Source of the DNA: Prevotella sp. E13-27
GTDB taxonomy: Bacteria; Bacteroidota; Bacteroidia; Bacteroidales; Bacteroidaceae
DNA length: 64,000 nucleotides
Reading direction: 5' to 3'
Assembly: GCF_023217965.1 (NCBI RefSeq)
Contig: NZ_JALPSC010000002.1
Span: 1 to 64,000 of the forward strand
Shown piece by piece: positions 42,547-51,473 of this stretch. The notes under the pieces were generated by a model, which saw only the letters and a list, made by a program, of their open reading frames with translations, did no database searches and was not told where the DNA came from. How positions within the stretch are numbered: position 1 is the first letter of the stretch; each line of letters begins with the position of its first letter. The position numbers were made by a program, and so were the translations under genes.

Positions 42547-42724
42547 GTTTAGTGTAACGGTAGAAGGCTCGACATTCAAGACTTACACACAGTCGAACAA
42601 TCCGAGCTATGCCTACCAGAAAGCCAGAAGATTATATCCGACGGCAAGTAATATTCACTTAATAAGATTAGTAAATAATGAGTATATTCACAGACAACGC
42701 AGATTTCTACCCGACACCCAATGA
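42533..42724 (+). CDS. Small unknown protein
   Basis: 63 residues from the ATG at 42533, overlapping the previous gene by 14 bases and the next by 47. The sequence YEFSVTVEGSTFKTYTQSNNPSYAYQKARRLYP suggests a small beta-beta-alpha unit. The double overlap and fit of the start favour translation. Confidence 0.6.
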   Translation: MNTYEFSVTVEGSTFKTYTQSNNPSYAYQKARRLYPTASNIHLIRLVNNEYIHRQRRFLPDTQ

Positions 42725-44123
42725 GGTGATTGGGCAGATGATGATGGGCGAGGACTTCCTTGGAAAAACCATTCTTGAACCATCAGCCGGGAAAGGAAAC
42801 ATCGTGGACTGGCTTAAAGCGAATGGGGCAGGGAGAGTTATCGCCTGTGAAAAAGACCCGAACATCCGCAAACTGCTTAACGGCAAATGCGAGATTTTAG
42901 CTGATGACTTCCTAACGGTCAAGTCAGAGGACATCAGCCATGTAGACTATATCGTAATGAACCCACCTTTCAGCGAAGGGGCAAAGCATATCCTTCATGC
43001 TTTCGACATTGCCCCTGCTGGCTGTACTGTCATATCACTATGCAACAGCCAGAGCGTGAGCAGTGGGTGGCGTGATGACAAGACCAAACAGAGACTCATT
43101 GAGACTATCGAACTGTATGGCCTCGAAGAGTACCTTGGTAATGTCTTTGACAAGGCAGAACGCAGAACCAACGTATCTGTATCACTCGTCAAGCTCTATA
43201 AGGGCGGTACTGGAGAGAATGAGTTTGCAGACTACTTCTTCTCAGCAACCGACGAGGATCTGGTCAACATGAACCAGGAGGAAGGTATCATGCCCTACAA
43301 CCTAGTCAGGGATTTGGTTAACCGTTATGTTTCAGCCGTGAAGCTCTTTGATGACACATTAGCAGCGGCACAGAAGATTAACGAGATAGCCCAATACCCA
43401 GACGCAGGGGAGTATGACTATCTCCCTGTCAGGTTCGGAACCATAACAGGTGGCTACGACTGCAAAGAGAAGGTTATCACCCATCAGCAGTATAAGAAGG
43501 AATTGCAGAAATACTACTGGCGGCTGATATTCAAGAAGCTGCACATGGAGAAGTATGCGACAAAGCATCTTCGTGAGCAGATTAACAAGTTTATAGAACA
43601 ACAGAAGAACGTGCCTTTTACAATGGGAAACATCTACCGTGTCATCGACATGGTGATACAGACCAACGGACAAAGGATGCAGAAGGCACTACTGGAGGCG
43701 TTTGACCACATCTGTTCGTTTTCAGCAGAGAACTCAACAGCTGGGGAGAAATGGAAAACCAATGCTAATTACATGGTTAACAAGAAATTTATCATCCCCT
43801 ATATGTGCGAAGGCTACTATTATCAGAAAGAAGCAAGGCCAAAACTCTATATGAGGTATGGCGGCTATACTGAGGAAATGGAAGATGTCTGTAAGGCATT
43901 GTGTTTCCTCACGGCTACAGACTACGACAAGCTACCATCCCTGAGAGACTACAGCGACGGGGTGTGTTGGGGAGAGTGGTTCGTATGGGGATTCTTTCGC
44001 TGCAAGGGCTTCAAGAAGGGAACCATGCACTTCGAGTTTCTGGACGAAAACATCTGGTTTAAGTTCAACTACGAGGTGTCGAAGCTCAAAGGCTGGGAAT
44101 TACCCAAGAAGAAAGCAGCATAA
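42678..44123 (+). CDS. N6-adenine DNA methyltransferase with DUF4942 tail
   Basis: 481 residues. The N-terminal domain has a zinc-free class I methyltransferase pattern: DFYPTPNEVIGQM, TILEPSAGKGNIVDWL (SAM binding) and VMNPPFSEGAKH (catalytic NPPF). The C-terminal half (ENSTAGEKWKTNANYMVNKKFIIPYMC and later WGEWFVWGFFRCKGFKKGTMHFEFLDENIWFKFN) fits DUF4942, a frequent partner of such domains in Bacteroidetes mobile elements. No endonuclease is adjacent. It probably modifies element DNA against host restriction. Confidence 0.9.
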   Translation: MSIFTDNADFYPTPNEVIGQMMMGEDFLGKTILEPSAGKGNIVDWLKANGAGRVIACEKDPNIRKLLNGKCEILADDFLTVKSEDISHVDYIVMNPPFSEGAKHILHAFDIAPAGCTVISLCNSQSVSSGWRDDKTKQRLIETIELYGLEEYLGNVFDKAERRTNVSVSLVKLYKGGTGENEFADYFFSATDEDLVNMNQEEGIMPYNLVRDLVNRYVSAVKLFDDTLAAAQKINEIAQYPDAGEYDYLPVRFGTITGGYDCKEKVITHQQYKKELQKYYWRLIFKKLHMEKYATKHLREQINKFIEQQKNVPFTMGNIYRVIDMVIQTNGQRMQKALLEAFDHICSFSAENSTAGEKWKTNANYMVNKKFIIPYMCEGYYYQKEARPKLYMRYGGYTEEMEDVCKALCFLTATDYDKLPSLRDYSDGVCWGEWFVWGFFRCKGFKKGTMHFEFLDENIWFKFNYEVSKLKGWELPKKKAA

Positions 44124-44148
44124 GTCAAATCTATAAACATCAAGAATT

Positions 44149-44250
44149 ATGAGAAGATCAACAAGATTTCTGCTGAGGGTTGCAATAACAATAGTGGCGT
44201 ATGTGCTACTGACAGACCCTTGGCCATTAAACAAGAAAGAGTATGAGTAA
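44149..44250 (+). CDS. Tiny membrane peptide
   Basis: 33 codons: a basic start (RRSTRFLLR), one hydrophobic stretch (VAITIVAYVLLT) and a polar end. The stop overlaps the next start by 8 bases. Probably translated; function unknown. Confidence 0.48.
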   Translation: MRRSTRFLLRVAITIVAYVLLTDPWPLNKKEYE

Positions 44251-44458
44251 GAAACAGACAAAGTTTGTGCTACTCCTGGACTATGCAGGAGGTACCCTAA
44301 TCAAGATCCAACTGACAAAGAAAGAACAGGAAGAGTCCCTGGAATACGAGGACTTTGAGGACTTCCTTCACACTTTGGAAGATAAGTATGAATTCCGCTT
44401 GCGTAATTGCGAGTGGATGAGTGTAGACGAAATAACAGAAAGAGAATATGGATTCTAA
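44243..44458 (+). CDS. Small acidic protein
   Basis: 71 residues, acidic (EEQEESLEYEDFEDFLHTLEDKYEF). No recognised domain. Overlaps both neighbours. Confidence 0.68.
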   Translation: MSKKQTKFVLLLDYAGGTLIKIQLTKKEQEESLEYEDFEDFLHTLEDKYEFRLRNCEWMSVDEITEREYGF

Positions 44459-44816
44459 GAAAGACCCGATGGAGGTACTGAGACAGGAAGTTTCAGACTC
44501 CAAGATGCTTGATTGTTATTTCCACCAGCTTGTACAAGAGAAAGGTGGAATATCAGCAGAGGACATACGAGAGTTTATGACTAACTATGTGATGAAGCAT
44601 AGTGACACAGAAACACTTGTAGATGAATTAGACCTGGAGCATGTCAGAGCTTGTTCAGAATGTGGAAAACCGATGTATGAAGGATTCTGCATTGAGGACG
44701 GTGCTGAATACTATTGCTCCGAGGATTGCCTACATAAGCACCTGTCAGAAGAGGAATACAACGACCTCTATGACGAAGGACGAGGCAGTTCATATTGGAC
44801 TTCATGGTTAGACTGA
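44448..44816 (+). CDS. Small zinc-ribbon protein
   Basis: 122 residues. ACSECGKPMYEGFCIEDGAEYYCSEDCLHKHL is a four-cysteine zinc ribbon similar to the one in the large protein at 31258. An acidic tail follows. Function unknown; overlaps both neighbours. Confidence 0.78.
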   Translation: MDSKKDPMEVLRQEVSDSKMLDCYFHQLVQEKGGISAEDIREFMTNYVMKHSDTETLVDELDLEHVRACSECGKPMYEGFCIEDGAEYYCSEDCLHKHLSEEEYNDLYDEGRGSSYWTSWLD

Positions 44817-45142
44817 TGATTATGGAGAATATCAAACGACAACTGGAAGAACTGAAGGAAAAGGTAAAGACTGCCATTGTTTGCCTTACAAAGCAGAATT
44901 GTGAGGTTGAATTGGGTGTACTTCAAATAAGGCAGTCCTTCAGCTACTATGATGAAGAAGTGTATCATGTAGAGAAAGCTTATATCGACCCGGCAAAGGG
45001 TATGGTTAGGCTACAGCTATTTGAGTACGCAGATTCTATCGAACTGAAAGAGTTTTCTGTCGAGGATCAAATTGGGATTTATGAAGAATTGGAAAAGACC
45101 TTCAGGAACCCAAAGTATGATTATCGCATAGAATACTATTAA
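44816..45142 (+). CDS. Unknown protein, last gene of right arm
   Basis: 108 residues from the ATG at 44816 (TGATG overlap); an ATG two codons later is also possible. Helical start, then a beta-rich part. No recognised domain. Followed by a terminator. Confidence 0.72.
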   Translation: MIMENIKRQLEELKEKVKTAIVCLTKQNCEVELGVLQIRQSFSYYDEEVYHVEKAYIDPAKGMVRLQLFEYADSIELKEFSVEDQIGIYEELEKTFRNPKYDYRIEYY

Positions 45143-45152
45143 CTATCGAAAG

Positions 45153-45192
45153 GGGAGCATATCGGGAATGCTATGCTTTTCTTTTTTTTCAT
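45153..45192 (+). terminator. Terminator ending the right arm
   Basis: AGCATA and TATGCT form the stem, directly followed by TTTTCTTTTTTTTC. It ends the long series of small genes. Confidence 0.78.
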
Positions 45193-45274
45193 TGCTCAAA
45201 TGTTCAAATATGTGCTGTTTATGGGCGTTTGGAGTTAAAAAAGCATATAAAAGGGGACAGAGAGAGGCATTTTC

Positions 45275-45305
45275 TTGGTTATTTGGAAAAAATACGTTAA
45301 ATTTG
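45275..45305 (+). promoter_or_regulatory. Promoter for the leader RNA
   Basis: TTG at 45275-45277 and TAAATTTG at 45298-45305 are spaced by 20 bases, a good match to the Bacteroidales consensus. The predicted start is about 45312. A perfect hairpin GCAGCC-GTT-GGCTGC overlaps the end of the -7 box and could be a regulator site. Confidence 0.62.
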
Positions 45306-45311
45306 CAGCCG

Positions 45312-45640
45312 TTGGCTGCATCCGCTGTTGTAGGGCGGCGAAGCTGGCATACATATAAATGGCGTTTACAACGCTTGACGATACTGCTCTCTAAAACTCG
45401 CACCTTTAGACGGAATCGTTCAGGGCAAAAGCCTCGAAGTTCCTCAGTTGGTTCAAGCAAATGTAGATGCTATGTTGGTATGATTATACCCTATGGGATT
45501 GCTGTGTGTGGTTCCGTTGGATATTCATATAGGCATAGTACACTCTTGCATTTGCTGTCCCGACACTGAGGAAAGGCGAATGCGAGTTGCCTGAGAGCAT
45601 AGACGGACAGCGGAAGTTTGGATGTCTATGCCTTCTTTGT
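45312..45640 (+). ncRNA. Candidate structured leader or non-coding RNA
   Basis: This gene-less stretch holds several hairpins: GCGTT/AACGC near 45363, an eleven-pair stem CTTGCATTTGC with GCGAATGCGAG (45545-45586), and GCATAGAC with GTCTATGC (45597-45631) followed by CTTCTTTG. It follows a good promoter and ends about 95 bases before the operon at 45735. It could be a separate RNA ended by the last hairpin, or a 5' leader controlling the operon. Reading frames inside are poor. Confidence 0.5.
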
Positions 45641-45734
45641 ATGTATTAGATATAGTTAGTAGTAGTTTGTCTAGTTTGGGCATCGCTAGCATAAATATCG
45701 TCGGAGCAATCTGGCCTAAACTGATAAACTATTT

Positions 45735-46700
45735 ATGGAACATAAGAAAACGCTAAAAGATTTGTTTGAGAGCCGCAAGAACGAGCTTTCAGAGAAACTA
45801 TCAACCCTTTCTCTTCCTAAAGATGCGTCAAAGATCCAATCTGTAGTAACGGATTACTTGAACGACCTGTTTGATTCTGACGGTGAATTTCGCCAGAATT
45901 TAACTCAGTCCGAAGACTTTATCCTTCAGGCTGCAATGTCTTTACTCAATGCCCAACAGTCAATGATTGGGGAGTTCTCTTTGCCTAAGTTTGCAGAGGG
46001 GAAAAAAGATAGTGAAGATAAGCAACAGCCAGAAGGCATACCTGTTTCTAACTTCGGTAGTTCATTAAAGAAAGAACAATATCCTTATGTGGTTGGAGGT
46101 ACAACTGTCGGTGGTGCAGCAGGTGCTTTGATTTTTGGAACCTGGGGAGCCGTATTCGGAGCCATTGCAGGAACAGCATTAGTTCTCTATTATTCTTCTC
46201 AGCTTCCACAAAATTCCAACAAGAATAAAAAGGTTCCACCACAAGCTAGAATCGAAGCAAAGCCTATTGTCAAAGAGCAGAAGATAAACGTAGATGTATT
46301 TACTAATATCGTGGGAAGTATTTGTGATAGTGTTGACACGCTGATACAAACATTCCGTGCTCAGATAAACCGAGTTGTTGACAAATATGAGAGTATTGAA
46401 AAGCCCTCACTTGAACAAGAATATCGTTTCTTGATTGAAGGAATACAGACACTTATCGGCTACAAGCGAACCCATGCAGATGATGATAAATACACGTCAA
46501 AACTGCAAATGCGTATCGAGGATTTAGCTGAAACGCTCGAAAACTACAACTTAACCGTTGAGGATTATACGGAAGAAAACAAGTCCTGGTTCGAGGCAGT
46601 TGAAAGTTCTAAAGTAGATACCCCTAAAATGGTGTACCCTGCAATAGTGAAAAATGGCAGCATTGTCCTTCAGGGCAAGGTGTTCATACCACAAAAATAA
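45735..46700 (+). CDS. Helical protein with glycine-zipper membrane segment
   Basis: 321 residues, first gene of the Hsp70/HerA operon. A helical cytoplasmic N-terminus of about 115 residues is followed by a hydrophobic, glycine-rich stretch (YVVGGTTVGGAAGALIFGTWGAVFGAIAGTALVLYY, about 118-153), then a charged helical part to the end. The repeated small residues (GxxxG, AxxxG) suggest a membrane hairpin of glycine-zipper type. No known family. The next gene starts 6 bases later. It may anchor the ATPases to a membrane. Confidence 0.85.
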   Translation: MEHKKTLKDLFESRKNELSEKLSTLSLPKDASKIQSVVTDYLNDLFDSDGEFRQNLTQSEDFILQAAMSLLNAQQSMIGEFSLPKFAEGKKDSEDKQQPEGIPVSNFGSSLKKEQYPYVVGGTTVGGAAGALIFGTWGAVFGAIAGTALVLYYSSQLPQNSNKNKKVPPQARIEAKPIVKEQKINVDVFTNIVGSICDSVDTLIQTFRAQINRVVDKYESIEKPSLEQEYRFLIEGIQTLIGYKRTHADDDKYTSKLQMRIEDLAETLENYNLTVEDYTEENKSWFEAVESSKVDTPKMVYPAIVKNGSIVLQGKVFIPQK

Positions 46701-46706
46701 ACAATT

Positions 46707-48695
46707 ATGGCAGATATTCTTTCAATTATAGATTCACTGTTGGAATATAAAATAGAACAAGAACGCTTTATGAAAGATAATGAGAAAAGGAAAATCGAAT
46801 ATGTGATAGGCATAGACCTAGGTCATGGTGAAACTTCGGCAGCTCTTTGTCCCTTGCAATGGGATGTGCTTCCTAGTCAGTTGGATCCTGCCAAAGATTT
46901 GGAAATGGGTGGAAACAAGAAGGTGATGCCTTCTGCTATCACAATTTTGGATAATGGAAACGCATACATAGGTGATGCTGCTTTCAACCCAGAAGTCCTG
47001 CGGCAAGCTGAGGTAAGAGTCTGTTTCAAGAAAGCACCCAAAGACATTAACGGCGAATCTGAGAAACTTATGATTCGCTTTATGAAAGAGGTTTATAAGA
47101 GAATACGTGAGAACAATTCTGGACTTCTTACAGATACTAACCACTTGGTATATATCGCAACTCCTTCAGGTTGGGACAAGCCTACACAGGATTTGTACCT
47201 TCAGATGGCAAAAGAGGCAGGGCTTCCAATTGCAGGTCTGACAAAGGAATCCCGTGCGGCTTTTGTTCGCGCCCAGCATGACACTACATCTGGAATCGGA
47301 AGAAACGTAGATAAGGGTGCTATCGTTTTTGATATGGGTTCTTCTACACTTGACTTTACCTATATGAACAAGAATCTGCCTAATCTCATTGATTTTGGTT
47401 ATGATTGTGGTGCGTCAGCTGTTGAGAAAACCATTTATGCAGTAAAGCGTGAAGAAGAAGATTGCATCCAGGAGTTTGAAAAAAAGTTTCCAAGACTTGT
47501 TGACTTCCTTGTGTTTGAGGCAAGAAAAGTTAAGGAGCAGATATATATAGACCCAACTCTTCGGGTTAAGAAAACTATCAACTTTGAAGATATTGTTGAT
47601 GACGAGGACTTAGAAGATGAACGCTTTAGATTGGTATTTCAGCCAGGCGATTTGAACGAGCTGCTTACCGAGAAAGGCTATATCCAACAGATTGCCAATG
47701 CTATGGCAGACTACAGAGAAAACCATATCAAGGGACAAAACATTTTTGGTGTATTTATGACAGGTGGAGCCTCTCGAATGGACTTCTTGAAGCCTCTTAT
47801 CTGCAAATACTTCGGAGTAGAAGAAAGCCAGGTCTATAGAGACCAGGATCCTTCTCTTACCATTTCTCAGGGTGTTGCAGAAGTTGCACGTATGGATATG
47901 AGAACTGAAGGAATGGACGAGGGACTTGGCTCTCAGATTGATAAGTTGATAAATGGGAACAAGATATTTGATACTTTCGCAGAGAAGTTTGGTGCAGAGG
48001 CATTTGAACTTGCTACTCAAATCATTGCCACCAATGTTACAATGTACAAGGATATAGAAAATGATGTAAGTATAGATGCCCTTAATTCTTCCATTGAATC
48101 TGACATGAAAGAACACATGGGAGAATTAACATCAAATGTTTCCGAATATGTCAAAAATGCTATTCTTGAATGTACCTCTGACATCAGAAAGAGAGTTGAT
48201 GATATAGTTGCAGTTTATACAAGCCAAGGTAATGACATCAAACTACCCACGTTGAGTGTCCCCAAAATAACAATGGGAAGCATCAGCATTAAGCCTGTTC
48301 TTGACAAGATTGCTAAAGAACTAGCAGAACAAGCTTCTACATGGAGTACAGGCGGTGCATTAGGTGGTGCGGCTGCTGGTGCAGCTATTGGTAGTGTAGT
48401 CCCGTTCTTCGGAACAATAACAGGAGCTTTAATTGGCGGTGCTATCGGAGCCTTTAGCGGTGACAAACCCACTTTGGCCGAAGAAAAGGCAAAGGACAGA
48501 GATCGTGACGAGCGACTAAAGATTTTCAATGTTGTTGATTCCGAATGGGAGGACATCAAGAAAAATGTTCAGAACACGATTAACAAGAATGTAAAAGGAA
48601 ACAACAAGATTCGTGAGGTTGTTAAGAAGGTGACTTCCGACTATCTTACTGCATATAAGGATAGTCTGCAAAGTTCAAGAATACTCATTGACTAA
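46707..48695 (+). CDS. Hsp70-like ATPase with glycine-rich membrane tail
   Basis: 662 residues. The actin-fold ATPase shows VIGIDLGHGETSAAL (phosphate 1, about 33-47), GAIVFDMGSSTLDFTYM (phosphate 2) and GVFMTGGASRMDFLKPL (adenosine motif). The classic substrate-binding domain of DnaK is missing. In its place is a helical region, then GGALGGAAAGAAIGSVVPFFGTITGALIGGAIGAFSGD near 548-585, a glycine-zipper stretch able to enter membranes, and a charged tail. This is a divergent Hsp70 and not a housekeeping chaperone. It lies between two genes that share the glycine-rich feature. Confidence 0.88.
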   Translation: MADILSIIDSLLEYKIEQERFMKDNEKRKIEYVIGIDLGHGETSAALCPLQWDVLPSQLDPAKDLEMGGNKKVMPSAITILDNGNAYIGDAAFNPEVLRQAEVRVCFKKAPKDINGESEKLMIRFMKEVYKRIRENNSGLLTDTNHLVYIATPSGWDKPTQDLYLQMAKEAGLPIAGLTKESRAAFVRAQHDTTSGIGRNVDKGAIVFDMGSSTLDFTYMNKNLPNLIDFGYDCGASAVEKTIYAVKREEEDCIQEFEKKFPRLVDFLVFEARKVKEQIYIDPTLRVKKTINFEDIVDDEDLEDERFRLVFQPGDLNELLTEKGYIQQIANAMADYRENHIKGQNIFGVFMTGGASRMDFLKPLICKYFGVEESQVYRDQDPSLTISQGVAEVARMDMRTEGMDEGLGSQIDKLINGNKIFDTFAEKFGAEAFELATQIIATNVTMYKDIENDVSIDALNSSIESDMKEHMGELTSNVSEYVKNAILECTSDIRKRVDDIVAVYTSQGNDIKLPTLSVPKITMGSISIKPVLDKIAKELAEQASTWSTGGALGGAAAGAAIGSVVPFFGTITGALIGGAIGAFSGDKPTLAEEKAKDRDRDERLKIFNVVDSEWEDIKKNVQNTINKNVKGNNKIREVVKKVTSDYLTAYKDSLQSSRILID

Positions 48696-48706
48696 TCTGT
48701 AATAGT

Positions 48707-51466
48707 ATGGATAATGAACTGCAAGCATTTGAGCCAGCCGCCAAAGCTTTAGCAGCAACGGCTGTTTCGCAAAGTCTCTCGTTCTGTATGGAGCGTAAAT
48801 ACCTCCAGAACATTACAGACGAGGAAAACCAGTTGTTTGATATAAAAGCCATCCCCTCAACATCAACAACACAGGCTACATGGATTGAGATTCAACAGGT
48901 AGGTAGACCCTTAGAAAAGTCTGCTGAAAGCTGTTTTACGGCCATCCAGAAAATCCTTTATTCATGTTTCCTTCCCAAAGAAATGCAGCTTCTATTCCTA
49001 GTCACAGGCAATGGCAAGGAAAACAAGCTCTATTTGGGACTTCGTTCACCACACAAGGCACTACCTCCTAAAAATATGGTGAAAAACTTAAATGAATTCA
49101 TAAAAGGGGTATGGCCAGGGTTGCAAACAAAGGTGATAAGTGAGGACGATTCGGCTTTGGAGAAATTCAAGGAAAACGTAAGAAACGAAACCTATGAATA
49201 TACCTATGCCCTGACTGGAATCCCCTCAATGGACACTCAATACAAGACTCTATATCCTGCTACTATCGACAAACTCATTGCAGGTACTAACCAATGCAAG
49301 AATTTCGCCTACTTGGTTGTAGCTGACCCTATTGTTCCTAGTGATGCGGAGGGAATGTTGTACCAATGTAGGGAAATGAATGGTCAGGCAGAATCGTTGA
49401 AGTCAATGAATGTAACTGAAGGGCTGTCAAGTGGCACCTCTACAACACAGAGTACATCACATACTGACGGCACATCCCAAAGTCACAGTGTAAGCATATC
49501 CAAAAAAGATTTCACTAAGGTTGGCAAGGTTGCAATGGCAGCTACAGGTTTAGGTGCTGCTGCTTCATTCTTCCCTGCTGCTGGTGCAGTATTGGAAGGC
49601 GTGACCGATGCAGCGGGGGCGGTTGCAACTGGAGCTATGAGTTTGATGGGATTTGCTATGGCCTCTAATGTGATAACAGGTCTCATGCCTCAGAAAACTG
49701 TTTCTGATACAGAGGGGACTAGCTCTAGTGACACGACTTCCACTTCTTTCGGAACAAACGAAAGCAAGTCTCAGAGCATAAGTAGAAATATCGTGAATAA
49801 ACATATAGAAGCTGTATCTGAGCATCTTTTCTATCATTCAAAGAGAATTGAGACTGGAAAGGCTATCGGACTATGGAAGGTTGGCACATATATAATGGCA
49901 GACAAGAAATCCGACTTACAGGGAGCCGGGCTTCAACTACGCTCTATACTCAGCGGACAGGAAACCATCTTTGAGCCGATCCGAATACATGATATTACAA
50001 GCGTCCTCGAAGCAGAACAAGAAAAAGGGCATAGCTACAGAGAGCTAACCATTGGCAATTTGGCTTCTCCTGTTATCACAGTAAACAATGTGACTGGTAA
50101 GATATTTGAGCATCCACTAGGTGAACATTTCAAAGAACTTAAAACGGTTCTCACCACAAAGGAATTGTCCTACCTCATAAATTTTCCCCTACGCTCAGTT
50201 CCCGGCATTAGCGTGGTAGACAGTTCACCAGAGTTCAACCTTAATCCACAAGAGGAACAGAATGGAAAGGGAGATATTGGTTTTGGCAAACTATTATATG
50301 GAGGATCTGAAACGAACCTAACATATAGCATACCTATGAACCAGCTTACCAGACACACATTGGTTTCTGGAATAAATGGTAGCGGAAAGACAAATACTAT
50401 TCAGGCTGTTCTTAATCACATGGAGGAAATACCATTCTTAGTGATTGAGCCTGCAAAGACTGAATATGTGGATTGGGCGTTGGACTATAATAAAAAGCAT
50501 CCAGACAAACCTATAGACATCTATATACCGGGTTGTAAAAAGTACAAAGGCGATTTTGTCCCCAAGGCTCTTCGTCTAAATCCCTTTGAACTAGTTTGGC
50601 TAAATAAGGAGCAAGAAGTGAATGTACTGACACACATTGACCGCTTGAAGTCTACATTTGCTTCTGCTTTCCCCATGTATGATATTCTCCCCGTGCTGAT
50701 GGAGGATCTAATCTATACAGTATATCAGCAGAAATCTACAGACTGGCTTAATAGTGAACCTGTGTTTGGAAAGACAATGTTCCCGACGTTAAACAGCATG
50801 AGCGTTTGTGTAGACCAGGTGATAGAACATCGTCAATATGAGGATAAGGTGCAGCGTAACATGAAAGCCTGTCTCAACACCCGAATAGACAGCCTAAAAA
50901 GAGGATGGAAAGGCGAAATGCTGAATACCACTAAATCTACAGCATGGCAAGATTTGTTCCAGGGCAGATGTGTAGTAAATCTATCGTATGTAGGTGATGA
51001 TGTTGACAAAGCTTTCTTTATGGCTTTGCTCCTTCAGTTCCTATATGAGTATCGTTCAGCCCAAGCAGAAATCGGCGAGGTTGACTATAACGAGAATGGT
51101 TGCAAGCATTTGACAGTCATCGAGGAGGCACACCGTGTAATGTCAAGATGTGAGAACCAAGAATTGCCCCAGTATAAATCGGCAATGATGTTCAGCAATA
51201 TGTTATCTGAAATTAGAGCCTATGGTGAAGGGTTAATCCTTGTTGATCAAGTGCCAACAAGATTGATTCCAGATGCAATCAAGAACACGAACTTGAAAAT
51301 CACTCACAGGCTTGTCGCAGAAGATGACTGCAAGGCCATCGGTGAATCAATGGGATTAAGTGACGAACAGCGTAAGGTTATCCCTAAATTGCTGACGGGA
51401 CAGTGTATTGTTTCCAGTTCACTATCGACTGGAACCTATTGGGTTAAAGCAGACAAAGTAAAATGA
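48707..51466 (+). CDS. HerA/VirB4-like ATPase with membrane segment
   Basis: 919 residues. The C-terminal 400 residues form an FtsK/HerA-type motor: Walker A VSGINGSGKTNT (about 553-564), Walker B LTVIEEAHRVM (about 802-812), then the LILVDQVPTRLIPDAIKNTNLKITHRLVAEDDCKAIGESMGL end typical of DUF87 proteins. In the middle, two serine/threonine-rich linkers (SSGTSTTQSTSHTDGTSQSHS and SDTEGTSSSDTTSTSFGTNES) flank a hydrophobic alanine/glycine-rich segment (about 270-330). The N-terminal 230 residues are of unknown type. Such motors move DNA or protein through a pore. The pattern suggests membrane docking. Confidence 0.88.
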   Translation: MDNELQAFEPAAKALAATAVSQSLSFCMERKYLQNITDEENQLFDIKAIPSTSTTQATWIEIQQVGRPLEKSAESCFTAIQKILYSCFLPKEMQLLFLVTGNGKENKLYLGLRSPHKALPPKNMVKNLNEFIKGVWPGLQTKVISEDDSALEKFKENVRNETYEYTYALTGIPSMDTQYKTLYPATIDKLIAGTNQCKNFAYLVVADPIVPSDAEGMLYQCREMNGQAESLKSMNVTEGLSSGTSTTQSTSHTDGTSQSHSVSISKKDFTKVGKVAMAATGLGAAASFFPAAGAVLEGVTDAAGAVATGAMSLMGFAMASNVITGLMPQKTVSDTEGTSSSDTTSTSFGTNESKSQSISRNIVNKHIEAVSEHLFYHSKRIETGKAIGLWKVGTYIMADKKSDLQGAGLQLRSILSGQETIFEPIRIHDITSVLEAEQEKGHSYRELTIGNLASPVITVNNVTGKIFEHPLGEHFKELKTVLTTKELSYLINFPLRSVPGISVVDSSPEFNLNPQEEQNGKGDIGFGKLLYGGSETNLTYSIPMNQLTRHTLVSGINGSGKTNTIQAVLNHMEEIPFLVIEPAKTEYVDWALDYNKKHPDKPIDIYIPGCKKYKGDFVPKALRLNPFELVWLNKEQEVNVLTHIDRLKSTFASAFPMYDILPVLMEDLIYTVYQQKSTDWLNSEPVFGKTMFPTLNSMSVCVDQVIEHRQYEDKVQRNMKACLNTRIDSLKRGWKGEMLNTTKSTAWQDLFQGRCVVNLSYVGDDVDKAFFMALLLQFLYEYRSAQAEIGEVDYNENGCKHLTVIEEAHRVMSRCENQELPQYKSAMMFSNMLSEIRAYGEGLILVDQVPTRLIPDAIKNTNLKITHRLVAEDDCKAIGESMGLSDEQRKVIPKLLTGQCIVSSSLSTGTYWVKADKVK

Positions 51467-51473
51467 GTAGGCC

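Noticed and set aside
45143..45735. 133-codon frame at 45168-45569 and its antisense frame
   Set aside because: Both cross the terminator, promoter and hairpins of the leader region. Composition is not protein-like.
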